This document shows, in pieces, positions 54,904-64,000 of a DNA stretch of 64,000 bases. The notes under the pieces are model-generated. The model did not search any database. It had not been told where the DNA came from and saw nothing but the letters and a program-made list of their open reading frames with translations. The position numbers and the translations under genes were made by a program. Every line of letters starts with the position of its first letter. The stretch's first letter is position 1. Source of the DNA: Salvia splendens (Eukaryota; Streptophyta; Magnoliopsida; Lamiales; Lamiaceae); NCBI RefSeq assembly GCF_004379255.2, contig NC_056042.1:30917928-30981927 (forward strand). Reading direction: 5' to 3'.

Positions 54904-55849
54904 AAAACCATTAACTCCACTAACCCAACCAAGCCACGGAACAAAATCTCCAACACAAACAGTTCCCAACACCTCCATAGCTTTTCTCAGCAACACCACA
55001 AACTTCTGCCCATTCTCCGTGTCACTATATTTCCTTCCAAAACATGACCTACAAATCACATCGTTTGTGAACTCAGCAAACATCTTACTCAAATCAACAA
55101 CCCCCGAAGAAGACTCTCTAACCCTCTTCATAAAAAAAAGCAGTTTCTTCTTCCCTTATAAATCGGAAAGCTGTAGATTGAACCCTTTTGCTGCTCAGCA
55201 GGTGGTGGACAGAAATGTCCCTCATCCGCCTCCAGTACTCGCCATAAGGGGCGAACCCTACGTTCCTTCCATCGCGAATGAATTTCTTCACAGCCCTAAA
55301 GTGATGAGGCCTGCTTGAGAAAGTAAGATCATGAGTTTTGAGGACAGCATGGGCTGTCTCTGCGGTGGAGACTATCAAGACGGGAATAGAGCCGAAGTGA
55401 AGAAGCATGAGGGGGCCGTGTTTAGTAGCTAGTGAGTGGAGATTCCGGTGGGGAAGTAAGCCCACCTGATGTAGGTTTCCGAGTATTGGGAGCTTTCGCG
55501 GCGATGGTGGGAGGTTTAGGGTTACAGAAGATTTAGAGAGGCGTTTTGAAACGAGCCATAGAAGAGGTAATGATATGAGAATGGTGAGTATGAAGGGATG
55601 CAGCTTAGTTTCATCCATTTCTTAGGTATACTTTTCAGTTGAATAGTCGTATTTATGGATCAATTGTGGATTAGTAATGGTGATTAAATTATCTGCCTAA
55701 CTAAATTATGAGTTGCTGACTAATGCCCATTCTACATATGTAGCTAGCTAGCTATCTCTCCTATACCATGAGATGTTGACAAGATTATTTGTCTGAATTG
55801 TGATAACGTGTAATGACTGTTTTCACATAGTTCAAAATTTTATTCACTA

Positions 55850-56016
55850 TCTCCCGTAAAAATCGACACATTTAAAACTACATGAATTTTAATGTATAAA
55901 TTGGTAAAATATGATACAGAAAAAAAATTATTCGAATATGTAAATGGAGAAGTAGATTAATTTTATGGGACGTACCAAGATGATAAAATGTCACTGTTTT
56001 TATGGGACGGATGGAG
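55850..56016. mobile_element. Degenerate Stowaway-type MITE
   Basis: The left end TCTCCCGTAAAAATCGACA and right end TTTTTATGGGACGGATGGAG are partly inverted copies, with TA on each side. Several mismatches make it older than the other copies. Confidence 0.55.
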
Positions 56017-56940
56017 TATAAATTAACATAAAATTTTGGCAAAACATATCTAAAACTCTTTGTAATAGTATATTTTATTTCATTGGGGTTTTTATAAATT
56101 TTTGTTCATTATGTTATTTAATAATTTTTTGTTTCATTAGATCCTTACTTGGTTTAAGGTTTTTTGGAAAGATCTTAACCTAACGATGATCAGAATTTAA
56201 TAAATTTTCTTTATGTTAATTAAATTTTTTAGTATTTTTTATTTTTAATTATTTATTTAATTAAGTTGCAATAGCCGCTCAAAATCATTGATAAAATGAA
56301 AAAAAAAAAACTAAGTTGATAGTGAGAAATATCAATAAGTTTTTTATTTTTCTGATGATTCTTAAGTCGATATTGTAGCTCAATTAATTTCAAAATAAAT
56401 AGAAGCAATAATGAAAATAAATTTATTTAACAGGACAAAGTTAATTAAATTTTATATTCATTAATAAAAAAAATTATTTAAATTAAAAAATAAGTATAAA
56501 AAACTCTTAAATCAAAATGTATTAGTATATGGACTATATGAAATATAAAAAATGTAATTGGATCTAATGAAATAAAATATATTGATACAAGCACTAATTA
56601 ACTAATGAAATAAAATATACTAATACAAGGACCTTGAGACATCTTTTGCTTAAAACTTTAAAATTATACAAGAAATTTTAGTTAAAGATGTATCAAGGAT
56701 TCACATGATTATATATGTTGCGAAGGAAACGAGCATTTACTATACGGAGTAAAACATAGTAGTACTAAGGACATTATCATTAACAGAGTTGTATTGTTGA
56801 CTTGTAAAAGACATATAGTAAGGAAAAAGTTATAGATAATAGATCAAAGATACTAAATAAATATTTAAAGTTGATTATAAGGTTTAATTTGGATATTTTA
56901 ATTTCGCTAAGGTAATAACTCATACCTACTATCAATATTC

Positions 56941-57018
56941 AATACCATAGACTTTCTACTTCTAGCTCAATAGTTATAGTCAATACCATAGCCTTTCTAC
57001 TTCTAGCTCAATAGTTGT
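56941..57018. repeat. Two-copy 41-bp tandem repeat
   Basis: AATACCATAG(A/C)CTTTCTACTTCT followed by AGCTCAATAGTT occurs twice head to tail. Confidence 0.8.
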
Positions 57019-57437
57019 TCTTCATTTCAATACAGTTTTAAATATTATTGGTCGTAATTCGTAAAGGTGCATATGTGTTAAAGGATTTCTTTCTTTAACG
57101 CACACTCGAGGGCAACCACGAATTCGCCGGCAAGACAGAGATGGCAGTCGCAGGCTTGCCCCGTCGATCACACCTTGAACTAGGTTTTTGCTGTAAAATA
57201 AAAGTACGACAAGTAGAGAGAATATGTTATTTCATTGATAGGGAATAAAATAACGATATCTCCTTTTTTTTATATCTAAGGACCTTAGGGTTGATTCGAC
57301 CTACGATTCAAGAAAGAATAAACAATGAAAACATGAAAATGAGCTTATAGATTTGCTCGGCCCAAACATAGGAAAGAAATAATAAACAAAATAAATTAAA
57401 CTACTCAACTATCTAACTAACTGATGAGTCCGCGAAT

Positions 57438-58204
57438 TGTTGATGTTAGTAAATGCAGGAAAATACAGATCACGACACAGAGAATTTTACGTGGTTCGAT
57501 TTACTGAGGTAAATCTACGTCCACGGGGAGAAATGGGGGCAGGTTTGTATTGCTTGATCTGGAATTACAGCTTACAACACAGACTTGCTATATGGTATTT
57601 TTCTCTAGAGAGCTTCTCCCCTTTCTATCAGATCTAAGTTCTATTTATACATTGAACTAAGATCGTGGCTTACATCATCACTCTAGGTCGTGGAGGTCGT
57701 GTAGGTCATGGCCTAAGATCGTGGCCTGAGTTGACGCCACGTGGTAGTGGGTATGTTGGAAGTCGTGGAAATCCTGCATGGGTCCACTAACTCCTTGTTC
57801 GGTCGAAAACTGAGACCGAACTGCTTTGGTTGCCGATCTGAGAGTAGAGCTTGATGCCGACCTAAGAGCAGAGCTTGATTGGTTGGCTTTTGCCGAGCTG
57901 TAGGCTGAGGCCGAACTCTTACTGAGACCGAACTGCTTTGGTTGCCGATCTGAGAGCTTGGTGCCGACTTGAGAGCAGAGCTTGATTGGTTGGCTTTTAC
58001 CGAGCTGTAGGCTGAGGCCGAACTCTTTGGTAATGCCGATCTGAGAGCTTGGTGCCGACTTGAGAGCAGAGCTTGATTGGTTGGCTTTTACCGAGCTGTA
58101 GGCTGAGGCCGAACTCTTTGGTAATGCCGAACTCATACTCTTCCTTGGGCTTTGGGCTGATGGGCCGTCACTGCTGTTGGGCTTGTTTAGTCCGTACCCC
58201 ATCA
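57438..58204 (-). repeat. 3' LTR of the Tat-type element
   Basis: On the plus strand it starts TGTTGATGTTAGTAAATGCA and ends GTACCCCATCA; the minus strand therefore reads TG...CA. The right end abuts the polypurine tract. Length 767 bp. The outer end is inferred from the terminal motif only, because the other LTR is not visible. A 210-codon minus frame inside it is a by-product of the internal repeats. Confidence 0.72.
57832..58130. repeat. About 91-bp tandem repeat inside the LTR, three partial copies
   Basis: A unit containing GAGCAGAGCTTGATTGGTTG, then CCGAGCTGTAGGCTGAGGCC and GAACTC is repeated about three times. The last two copies are almost identical. Confidence 0.8.
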
Positions 58205-58406
58205 CTACCCCCCCCCGAAAGACGAAGTGAATCACTTCGGCGAAGCGAGTCACTTCGGCATTCTGGATAAAGGTACGGGGGAGGCTGACGTCAGGGGACG
58301 TGCCGTGCACGTGACTGCATTAAATGCGACAGTAAAATCCGGCCGTTGAATCCTGAAAAGGTGGGATTCGAAACGGTGTGACGATTTTGAAATCTTCGCC
58401 GAATCT

Positions 58407-58414
58407 GATAAATA
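58407..58414 (+). promoter_or_regulatory. Possible TATA box of the antisense gene
   Basis: GATAAATA lies about 120 bases upstream of the ATG at 58536, after a GC-rich stretch and before a pyrimidine-rich leader. Weak motif evidence. Confidence 0.35.
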
Positions 58415-58535
58415 CCTCCCTTCTTCATCGTTTGAACACCTTTGCTATTGGCTTCTTCTGCACTCTCTATCTTTTGCGTGAAAGATTTTCTTCCGCTTTC
58501 AAAAATTTCCTCAGATTTTGCAAAGAGTAAGGACC

Positions 58536-61372
58536 ATGTCTGCTTCTTCTTCGTCTGAGTCTGGTAGCGGTGGTGAAGGGGGTAAGGGGTCTTCTAGCCG
58601 GAAAGAATCCGGGGAGAAGACCGTAGAGTATTTTCACAGTATCTTGAGTAAGGATACTGTGATATCCCTTCACGAAAAATACTCTTTTCCTGGGGGGAAG
58701 GTTGCGATTCCTGACGACCTTTATAGGGCGGACTCGCCGCCGGAAGGTTACGCCACCGTCTACGAAGCCAGCTTAGAATGCGGGCTTCGTTTCCCCCTTC
58801 CCCTTGCCTTTGTAGAGTTGCTAGATTTTTTTCAACTCCCTTTAGGTCAGGTGACTCCGAACTCTTGGAGGCACTTATCGGCTTTTGCTGCCGAACTGCG
58901 TAGGCTAGATAAGGATCTGTCTCTGAGGGCAATCCTTAATTTTTTCCAGTTTAAAAGGAAGGGATCTTGGTTTTACTTGGTCCCTTTACAGCCTTTTAGG
59001 GCCTTTTGTAAAACCAAATGGCCGAAATGGCAAAATCGCTTCTTTTTTTATAATAGGACTGCGGCTCCTAGTTTTCCCTGGAGAGGGCCGAAGTCCGTTA
59101 TCCGTCATCCTCGGCCTGAACCGTTGGACGAGCTCGATGGCGAGCTCAACAAGATTCCCATAGTTAGGAAACAATACACGGAGTCTGAGCTCGTCAAGGG
59201 CGACGTCGTGTTCGACATCTCGTCTTCGGACGAAGAGGCCGAGGGTGAGGATTTCTCTTTATCTTTATGCTCTACTGCTTTAACGAAGAAAACTAACCTT
59301 GCTTTCTTGCTTTTTGGCAGTGTACATGCTGAACAAGGCTACCCGAAAATCTTCGGAGTCCAAGGAGCCGGAGAGAGAGAAGGCTACCAGCTCGGCGCCT
59401 GATGCCGAGAAGAATCCGAAGAGGCAAAAGACTTCTTCGGGTCCAAAGAAGCCGGAGTCGACTTCGGCAAGTAGGAAGGGGAAGACCCAGAAACCCCCGA
59501 GAGCGCCAGAGAAAGACATGGTCTTGGCGCCTCCTTCGGAGCATATCTGTGAGCCATTTTTATGGCCCACGGACTTTGCCGAGGTGAATTGTCTTCTTGA
59601 TTCTTTGGCTTTGCTTCTGTCCTGTATTTTTGGTGCCCTCTGTTGACTTTTTTCTTTATCCATTTTCAGAGGAACGACATGCTCTCCAAGCTCGTCGCCG
59701 TCGAACTCTCCAAAGCGTCCAACGACTATGCTGAGATGCAGAGGAAATTGGCGGCTGCTTGTCACCGGGCCGAGCAGGCTGAGGCAAACTTTGAGAAAGC
59801 CAGAGCTGCTAGGATTTCGGCCCAGGATGAAGCTCAGTTTGCCAAAAACCAGCTCGTCATCCAGCGAGAGCAGACGAAACGGAGTGGTGCTGCCGCCGTG
59901 GTTGCCCAGGGGGAGGCTCTCCGTGTTTACACGGAGAAACTCTTTTTGAGCAGCCAGTTCTCGGCTTTTGTCGGTAGTCTGGTAAGGCTAATTGCCGATA
60001 AGGGCGAGCAGGGGGCCGACGTCGTGCTGCCTCTGTACAGCCGAGAGATAGCAGCTCGGCTTCAGAATCTGCCGCTCCTTGAGGAGCTCGCTTCATCCTC
60101 GGTCCTGCTTTCTGCAGACCGAGTCCGGAGTTGTCGAGCTGATCGGGACGAGAACCTGGAGGCTATCTTTGCCTCCGTGGGACCCGTTTCACCCGCTTCG
60201 ACTTACAACGGAGAGGGTGAGGCCGAGCCGCTGGAGCTGGAGGCCGGCGATGAGCAGGCCGATCAGGAGGCGCAGCAGATCGGCTACGGTGGCGCCGAAC
60301 AGGCTGGGGAGAGCAAGGAGGCAGAGGCTGAAGCTGAAGCAGATAAGGAGAAGGAAGCTGAACCTCACCGAGAAGGCGGAGACGAGGCTAGCGAAGTATG
60401 ATTTCGTCTCCCTTCTCTTAGTTTAGTTTCTTCCTTTATGTAAAATGGCCTTGAAGCCCTCCTTGTATAGAAAAATTTTTTTCTTATGAATGAAAAAATT
60501 CTTCTTTCTGCTCTTGTGTCTTCGTTTAGCCTTTCGTACTCTCTTACTCCTGTTGTGGTTTACTACCTGCTCGGTAAGCTGAAATGCCGAACTGACGTAG
60601 CTGCTTTGTACTCAAGGAGATGGAGATACTTCACTGGAAACGGCTGTACTCTTCGGCTTTAGACGAAGCTGAGAAAAGAGCTATAGCCGATCAGACGAAG
60701 AATGACGAGCTTCTGGCTCGTTTAGTGAAGCTGGAGGCCGATAATAAGGACTTAGAGTCCGATAAGAATGATCTGGAGGCCGAGCTGAACACGACCATTG
60801 CTGAGAGGACTGCGTACGAGGATTACATCCGTGTGCGCGGGGGAATGACCATATCAGATGTTCAGAGTCGAGTTGACGAACTGTGGGAGGAATATAATGT
60901 ACTCCGGAGGAACAATGCGCTGGAGAGCTCGGCTTGCCAACAAGTCGTGACATCATTGCGGCGCTGGGCCTCTCGGTACGACATAGTTCTTGCCCGGCGT
61001 CCCTCAATTGAGAGATTCCTCCGGCATTTCCCGCCAACAGATGCTAGTACTCCAGCTCAAACCTCTGATTCACTTGCTCAAAACCCTACTCCAAGTCAGC
61101 AACGAACTCAGGGACAACCGGAGACGTCAAGTCAAGGACGGGCTGAAGTTCGCAGAAGAGCTGTGGTTATGAGTGAGCAAGATCGGCAAATGCTTCGTGA
61201 AGAGACTCTTCGCCGCCGAGGTGCTAGGGCTTCCCGGGCTCAGAGAAGAGGTGGCAGGTCGATTAGAGCATCTCGTCGACCTGCTTATTCTGCGGCTGCC
61301 TGGAACGCCCGAACTCAGCTTCACGAGGATTTTGTGAATAGATGGCTCAACTTTAGCAACCCTGGGCAGTAG
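58536..61372 (+). CDS. Antisense extra gene of the Tat element; gypsy-type transposon domain (PF04195-like) plus coiled coils, four exons
   Basis: Proposed exons: 58536-59244, 59321-59583, 59670-60395 and 60617-61372. The introns begin GTGAGG, GTGAAT and GTATGA and end GGCAG, TTCAG and TCAAG. All three junctions keep frame, giving about 817 residues. Exon 1 has a Ser-rich start and the domain often named putative gypsy-type transposon (GLRFPLPLAFVELLDFF, LGQVTPNSWR). Exon 2 is a basic, Lys/Pro-rich linker (KNPKRQKTSSGPKKPESTSA) that looks nuclear. Exon 3 has a coiled coil (about 60 residues from SKASNDYAEMQRK) and an acidic Glu/Ala-rich tail. Exon 4 has another coiled coil (ADNKDLESDKNDLEAELN) and an Arg-rich end. 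The last intron is inferred; alternatively 60401 ends one protein and 60620 starts another. The molecular role of this domain is not established. Confidence 0.72.
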
Positions 61373-61490
61373 AATAGTCCTTTGTAATAGCGTAACGCCA
61401 TCTCGTAGGGTAGCGGAGTTGTGTGCCGAACAAGATTTGAAAAATGAAATTTTGTTTTCGCTTCTAACACTGTACGGACTTGGTCCTTGA

Positions 61491-62036
61491 TCTGATGAAA
61501 TAAACATCTTTGACCGGACTCGTCTTTGGTCTGATGAAATAAACATCTTTGACCGGACTCGTCTTGGGTCTGATGAAATAAACATCTTTGACCGGACTCG
61601 TCTTTGGTCTGATGAAATAAACATCTTTGACCGGACTCGTCTTTGGTCTGATGAAATAAACATCTTTGACCGGACTCGTCTTTGGTCTGATGAAATAAAC
61701 ATCTTTGACCGGACTCGTCTTTGGTCTGATGAAATAAACATCTTTGACCGGACTCGTCTTGGGTCTGATGAAATAAACATCTTTGACCGGACTCGTCTTT
61801 GGTCTGATGAAATAAACATCTTTGACCGGACTCGTCTTTGGTCTGATGAAATAAACATCTTTGACCGGACTCGTCTTTGGTCTGATGAAATAAACATCTT
61901 TGACCGGACTCGTCTTTGGTCTGATGACACAGACATCTTTGACCGGACTCGTCTTTGGTCTGATGAAATAAACATCTTTGACCGGACTCGTCTTTGGTCT
62001 GATGACATAAACATCTTTGACCGGACTTGGTTTGTG
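61491..62036. repeat. 39-bp minisatellite, 14 copies
   Basis: A unit starting TCTGATGAAATAAACATC and ending GGACTCGTCTTTGG is repeated 14 times head to tail with only scattered changes (GGGTC for TGGTC twice; GACACAGACATC once; GACATAAACATC at the end). Because 39 is a multiple of three it produces a long open minus frame of 13-residue repeats. It follows the stop of the antisense gene. Confidence 0.95.
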
Positions 62037-62490
62037 TTCTAATTTGGCGATTTTTGTCGCCGGGATCGAACTTTCCCTTGTCCTAATTCGGCGAGTTTTA
62101 TCGCGTGGATCGGACTTTCCCAGTTAACCGAAGTGGTCTTATGCAGTAAACCTCTTTGACTAGACATGGTCGTCCTTGGTCTTATGAGGTAAACTTCTTT
62201 GACCGAACTTGGTCGTCCTAATTCGGCGAGGTTTATCGCGTGGATCGGACTTTCCCTTGTCCTAATTCAGGCAAGTTTTATCGCGAGAATCGGACTTTCG
62301 TTGCAGTTCGTTTCAGACGAAGTGCTTGATTTTTAAGCCGAATTGTGGTCTTGTATCCTCTTTAGAAGCTTGGACTTCACAATCGTTGGCTTATTGCAGC
62401 TCGTTTCAGACGAACTGCTTGTTTAAGCTGAATTGTGGTCTTGTATCTTCTTTAGAAGCTTTGACTCACAATCGTTGGCTTATATATGTT
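62037..62490. repeat. Mixed tandem repeats (about 45 bp and about 90 bp units)
   Basis: A unit around GGCGAGTTTTATCGCGTGGA plus TCGGACTTTCCC recurs about four times (62040-62300), mixed with decayed minisatellite units. Then a unit from GCAGTTCGTTTCAGACGAA to ACAATCGTTGGCTTAT occurs twice (about 62302-62390 and 62397-62482). These fill the space between the antisense gene and integrase. Confidence 0.75.
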
Positions 62491-62533
62491 CTAAGAAGGG
62501 GATCAGCCTTCGAAGAACAAGATACCTCAGTAA

Positions 62534-62651
62534 CATTTGTAAGAGACGACACGCACCGAAACAGACAAAACACACAGACAAAACGCACAGAGACAAATAA
62601 AGACCAAGCAAACCAAAGAAAGCACATTGACCGGACTGTCTCTTACAAATG
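62534..62651. repeat. 14-bp perfect inverted repeat at the end of pol
   Basis: CATTTGTAAGAGAC (62534-62547) and GTCTCTTACAAATG (62638-62651) are perfect inverse copies separated by 90 A-rich bases made of ACACAGACAAA-like repeats. The right arm overlaps the integrase stop codon at 62643. Confidence 0.8.
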
Positions 62652-63008
62652 GAACTTTTTGAGGTTGGAAACGTACCATGTTCGGGGTACTTGTGCTCTT
62701 GACACGTGAGTCAATTTGTAAGACCCTTTGCCGAGGACTTCTGACACCCGATATGGACCTTCCCATGTGGGTTCGAGTTCGCCCAGCTTTTCTGCTCGGC
62801 TTACTTCGTTGTTTCTCAAGACGAGATCTCCCACTTGAAATTGCAGCTTCTTCACCCTTTGGTTGTAATACCGGGCTACTTGCTCCTTGTACTTGGCTGC
62901 TTTTATGCAGGCCAATTCTCTTCTTTCTTCGGCAAGATCTAGTTCGGCTCTCAGTCCGTCACCATTCATTTCTGAGGAGAAATTGAGTTCGGGGACTGGG
63001 TATGCCAA
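62643..63008 (-). pseudogene. Gypsy integrase, C-terminal fragment
   Basis: The minus frame contains ERRELACIKAAKYKEQVARY, YYNQRVKKLQFQVGDLVLR, LGELEPTWEGPYRVSEVLG and ends YVSNLKKFHL, the typical C-terminal end of Tat-lineage integrases, without a chromodomain. Catalytic core and zinc finger are missing; the sequence to the right is not coding until the gag frame. Confidence 0.87.
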
Positions 63009-63196
63009 TCTAAACCGGAATCACAGCTTCAGTGCCGTACACCATTGAGTTCGGCTCCGGTGTGACTTCGGTCATTTCGCCTGCCTCTGACTCCGGCTGC
63101 TGTGATTGCTATGCTTGATGGTGCCGAACTGATTGCTCGGCACTTTTAAGCGCAATCTGCGAACACTTGCTCTTTTTCGATCACCTCGGATGACCG

Positions 63197-64000
63197 CTAT
63201 CCCTCCTTTGGTGGGGAAGGTGTTCGGCGAGGAAGCCTCTGATCGCTATGATCGGGCGTCTTTTCGTCTCCTCTAGATGAGCTGTCTAAAGACCGTTTTC
63301 GACGGTCTGCCTCATCGGCTCGGGAGAACTGGTCCGCAATGTCCCACATCTCTTGAGCTGTTTGCGGACTGCATTCCACGAGCTTTCTGTAGAGAGCTCC
63401 GGGCAGGATTCCATTTTGGAATGCCGAAATGACAAGTAGATCATTGAGATTATCTACCTGTAGGCATTCCTTATGGAATCTCGTCAGGAAGTCGCTGATC
63501 TTTTCGTCGCGACCTTGACGTATAGAAAGCAGCTGAGCCGAAGTATTTCGGGCTTCCGCTTTCTGAAAGAACCTCCTGTGGAAAGCATCCATCAGATCTC
63601 GGTAGGATCTAATGCTGCCTTGAGGAAGGCTGTCGAACCACCTTCTGGCGTTCCCGATGAGCAGCTCGGGGAACAGCTTGCACATATGGACCTCATTGAG
63701 ACCTTGGTTCGCCATATTATACTGATAGCGTCCCAGGAAGTCATGAGGATCCACGAGTCCGTCATAGGTTATCGACGGAGTTCGGTAGTTCTGTGGAAGG
63801 GGAGTTCGGGTGATATCATCCGAGAACGGAGTCTTCAATGCTCCGTACATGGCGAACCCGACATCTCTTCGGTATGGAGGAGATGGAGATCTCCTGTGAT
63901 TCCGGTACCGAGGAGGAACAGGAATGTGTCGGGGTTGAGGATTCTTCTTCCTGGAAGACACGGCACTACTGCGGTAGTGACTTTCATGTCTGGATGAGGA
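63197..64000 (-). pseudogene. Gypsy Gag, C-terminally truncated; start lies beyond the window
   Basis: On the minus strand the frame is open from the right edge. After a basic segment (SSRKKNPQPRHIPVPPRYRN) it shows the gag core: YDGLVDPHDFLGRYQYNMAN, WFDSLPQGSIRSYRDLMDAF and RQGRDEKISDFLTRFHKECL. It stops at 63197 after TPSPPKEG, before any zinc knuckle or protease. About 190 bases later only the integrase end is found, so the middle of gag-pol has been deleted. Confidence 0.85.

Larger units (their letters stand above)
46994..55618 (-). pseudogene. CYP71-type P450 pseudogene interrupted by two LTR insertions
   Basis: The gene starts at 55618 (MDETKLHPFIL). Exon 1 continues to 54904, is interrupted by a copia element, and resumes at 49273-49080 (donor GTAACT). 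Exon 2 starts at 48983 after TATGCAG, reads LLGAGTDTLTT, is interrupted by a solo LTR, and resumes at 47508 down to the stop at 46994. The P450 marks survive: PPSPRKLPILGNLHQVG, APYGEYWRR, the I-helix AGTDT and heme loop PFGEGRRGCPG. Apart from the insertions it has a frameshift in an eight-T run (55132-55139), a stop where the ExxR Glu should be (IK-stop-ALRRHPP) and a frameshift at the AWA/GYDPTSW junction. It is a clear paralogue of the gene at 8741. Confidence 0.93.
55619..57437. other. Intergenic, strongly AT-rich
   Basis: The first about 150 bases are the promoter side of the P450 pseudogene. The rest holds a degenerate MITE (55850-56016), local duplications (AATGAAATAAAATATA twice near 56570-56620) and a 41-bp tandem repeat at 56941-57018. 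A GC-richer island at about 57100-57190 is not identified. Confidence 0.5.
57438..64000 (-). mobile_element. Tat-type Ty3/gypsy element, 3' part, with antisense gene; continues past the window
   Basis: The 3' LTR (57438-58204) is followed on its right by a polypurine tract (minus TTTCGGGGGGGGGTAG at about 58205-58219), an antisense multi-exon gene, repeats, the last part of integrase and a gag frame running off the right edge. Such an antisense extra ORF between pol and the 3' LTR is known for some Tat-lineage elements (Grande of Zea is one, from memory). Protease, reverse transcriptase, RNase H and most of integrase are deleted between 63008 and 63197, so the element is non-autonomous. The 5' LTR and duplication are outside the window. 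Confidence 0.8.

Noticed and set aside
57678..58310. 210-codon minus-strand frame
   Set aside because: It is produced by the about 91-bp repeats inside an LTR and crosses the LTR boundary and polypurine tract.
61127..62014. 295-codon minus-strand frame of 13-residue repeats
   Set aside because: It is the translation of the 39-bp minisatellite and then runs antisense through exon 4 of the other gene; no evidence of a protein.
61491..62036. Regularly spaced repeat resembling a CRISPR array
   Set aside because: The repeats are head to tail with no unique spacers, in a plant retrotransposon.

Overview
The window is nuclear DNA of a flowering plant. It has GT-AG introns, an AGC-anticodon tRNA-Ala, a class II LRR receptor-like protein, CYP71-type P450s, cytosolic sulfotransferases, many Stowaway MITEs and plant Ty1/copia and Ty3/gypsy retrotransposons. 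A eudicot, perhaps an asterid, fits the gene content, but the species cannot be read from the sequence alone.

Layout. 1-3.5 kb: the 5' part of a glyoxal/aldehyde oxidase gene (minus), a tRNA-Ala gene (minus) and a decayed seryl-tRNA synthetase copy. 4.0-8.4 kb: a MITE and a Ty1/copia element whose 5' part is inverted inside the element. 8.7-10.6 kb: an intact two-exon CYP71-type P450. 10.7-11.3 kb: a palindromic solo LTR and a 100-bp MITE. 12.8 kb: a small unknown ORF. 15.8-19.1 kb: an intact intronless LRR receptor-like protein. 20.9-44.9 kb: three tandemly duplicated sulfotransferase genes. The second and third are separated by about 20 kb of transposons: a hAT-type element holding a MITE that holds a SINE, a 5'-truncated copia, and a full-length copia split by a young gag-protease-only gypsy element. 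45-46.2 kb: a MITE and a hAT-type element with a GC-rich cargo. 47.0-55.6 kb: a second CYP71-type P450 (minus), destroyed by a solo LTR in exon 2 and a very young copia in exon 1; that copia carries a small CACTA element. 57.4-64 kb: the 3' part of a Tat-type gypsy element in minus orientation, with an antisense four-exon gene, a 39-bp minisatellite and a largely deleted gag-pol.

Genes likely to work are the oxidase (partial here, with an unusual residue), the tRNA, one P450, the receptor-like protein and two or three sulfotransferases. P450, oxidase, sulfotransferase and receptor genes are typical of specialised metabolism and defence, but the sequence does not show that they form one pathway. 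The P450 and sulfotransferase families both show local duplication followed by transposon invasion.

Most of the window is a record of transposon nesting. Target-site duplications (TSDs) were read directly for nine insertions: AAGTC, ATTTTACG, a 19-bp SINE duplication, ATGCC, CCTCC, TGCAT, AAAAC, CGC and CCACCAAC. Order of insertion can be inferred from nesting and LTR divergence. No CRISPR array, bacterial operon or phage-like system is present. Identifications are by eye from motifs; no database search was run.
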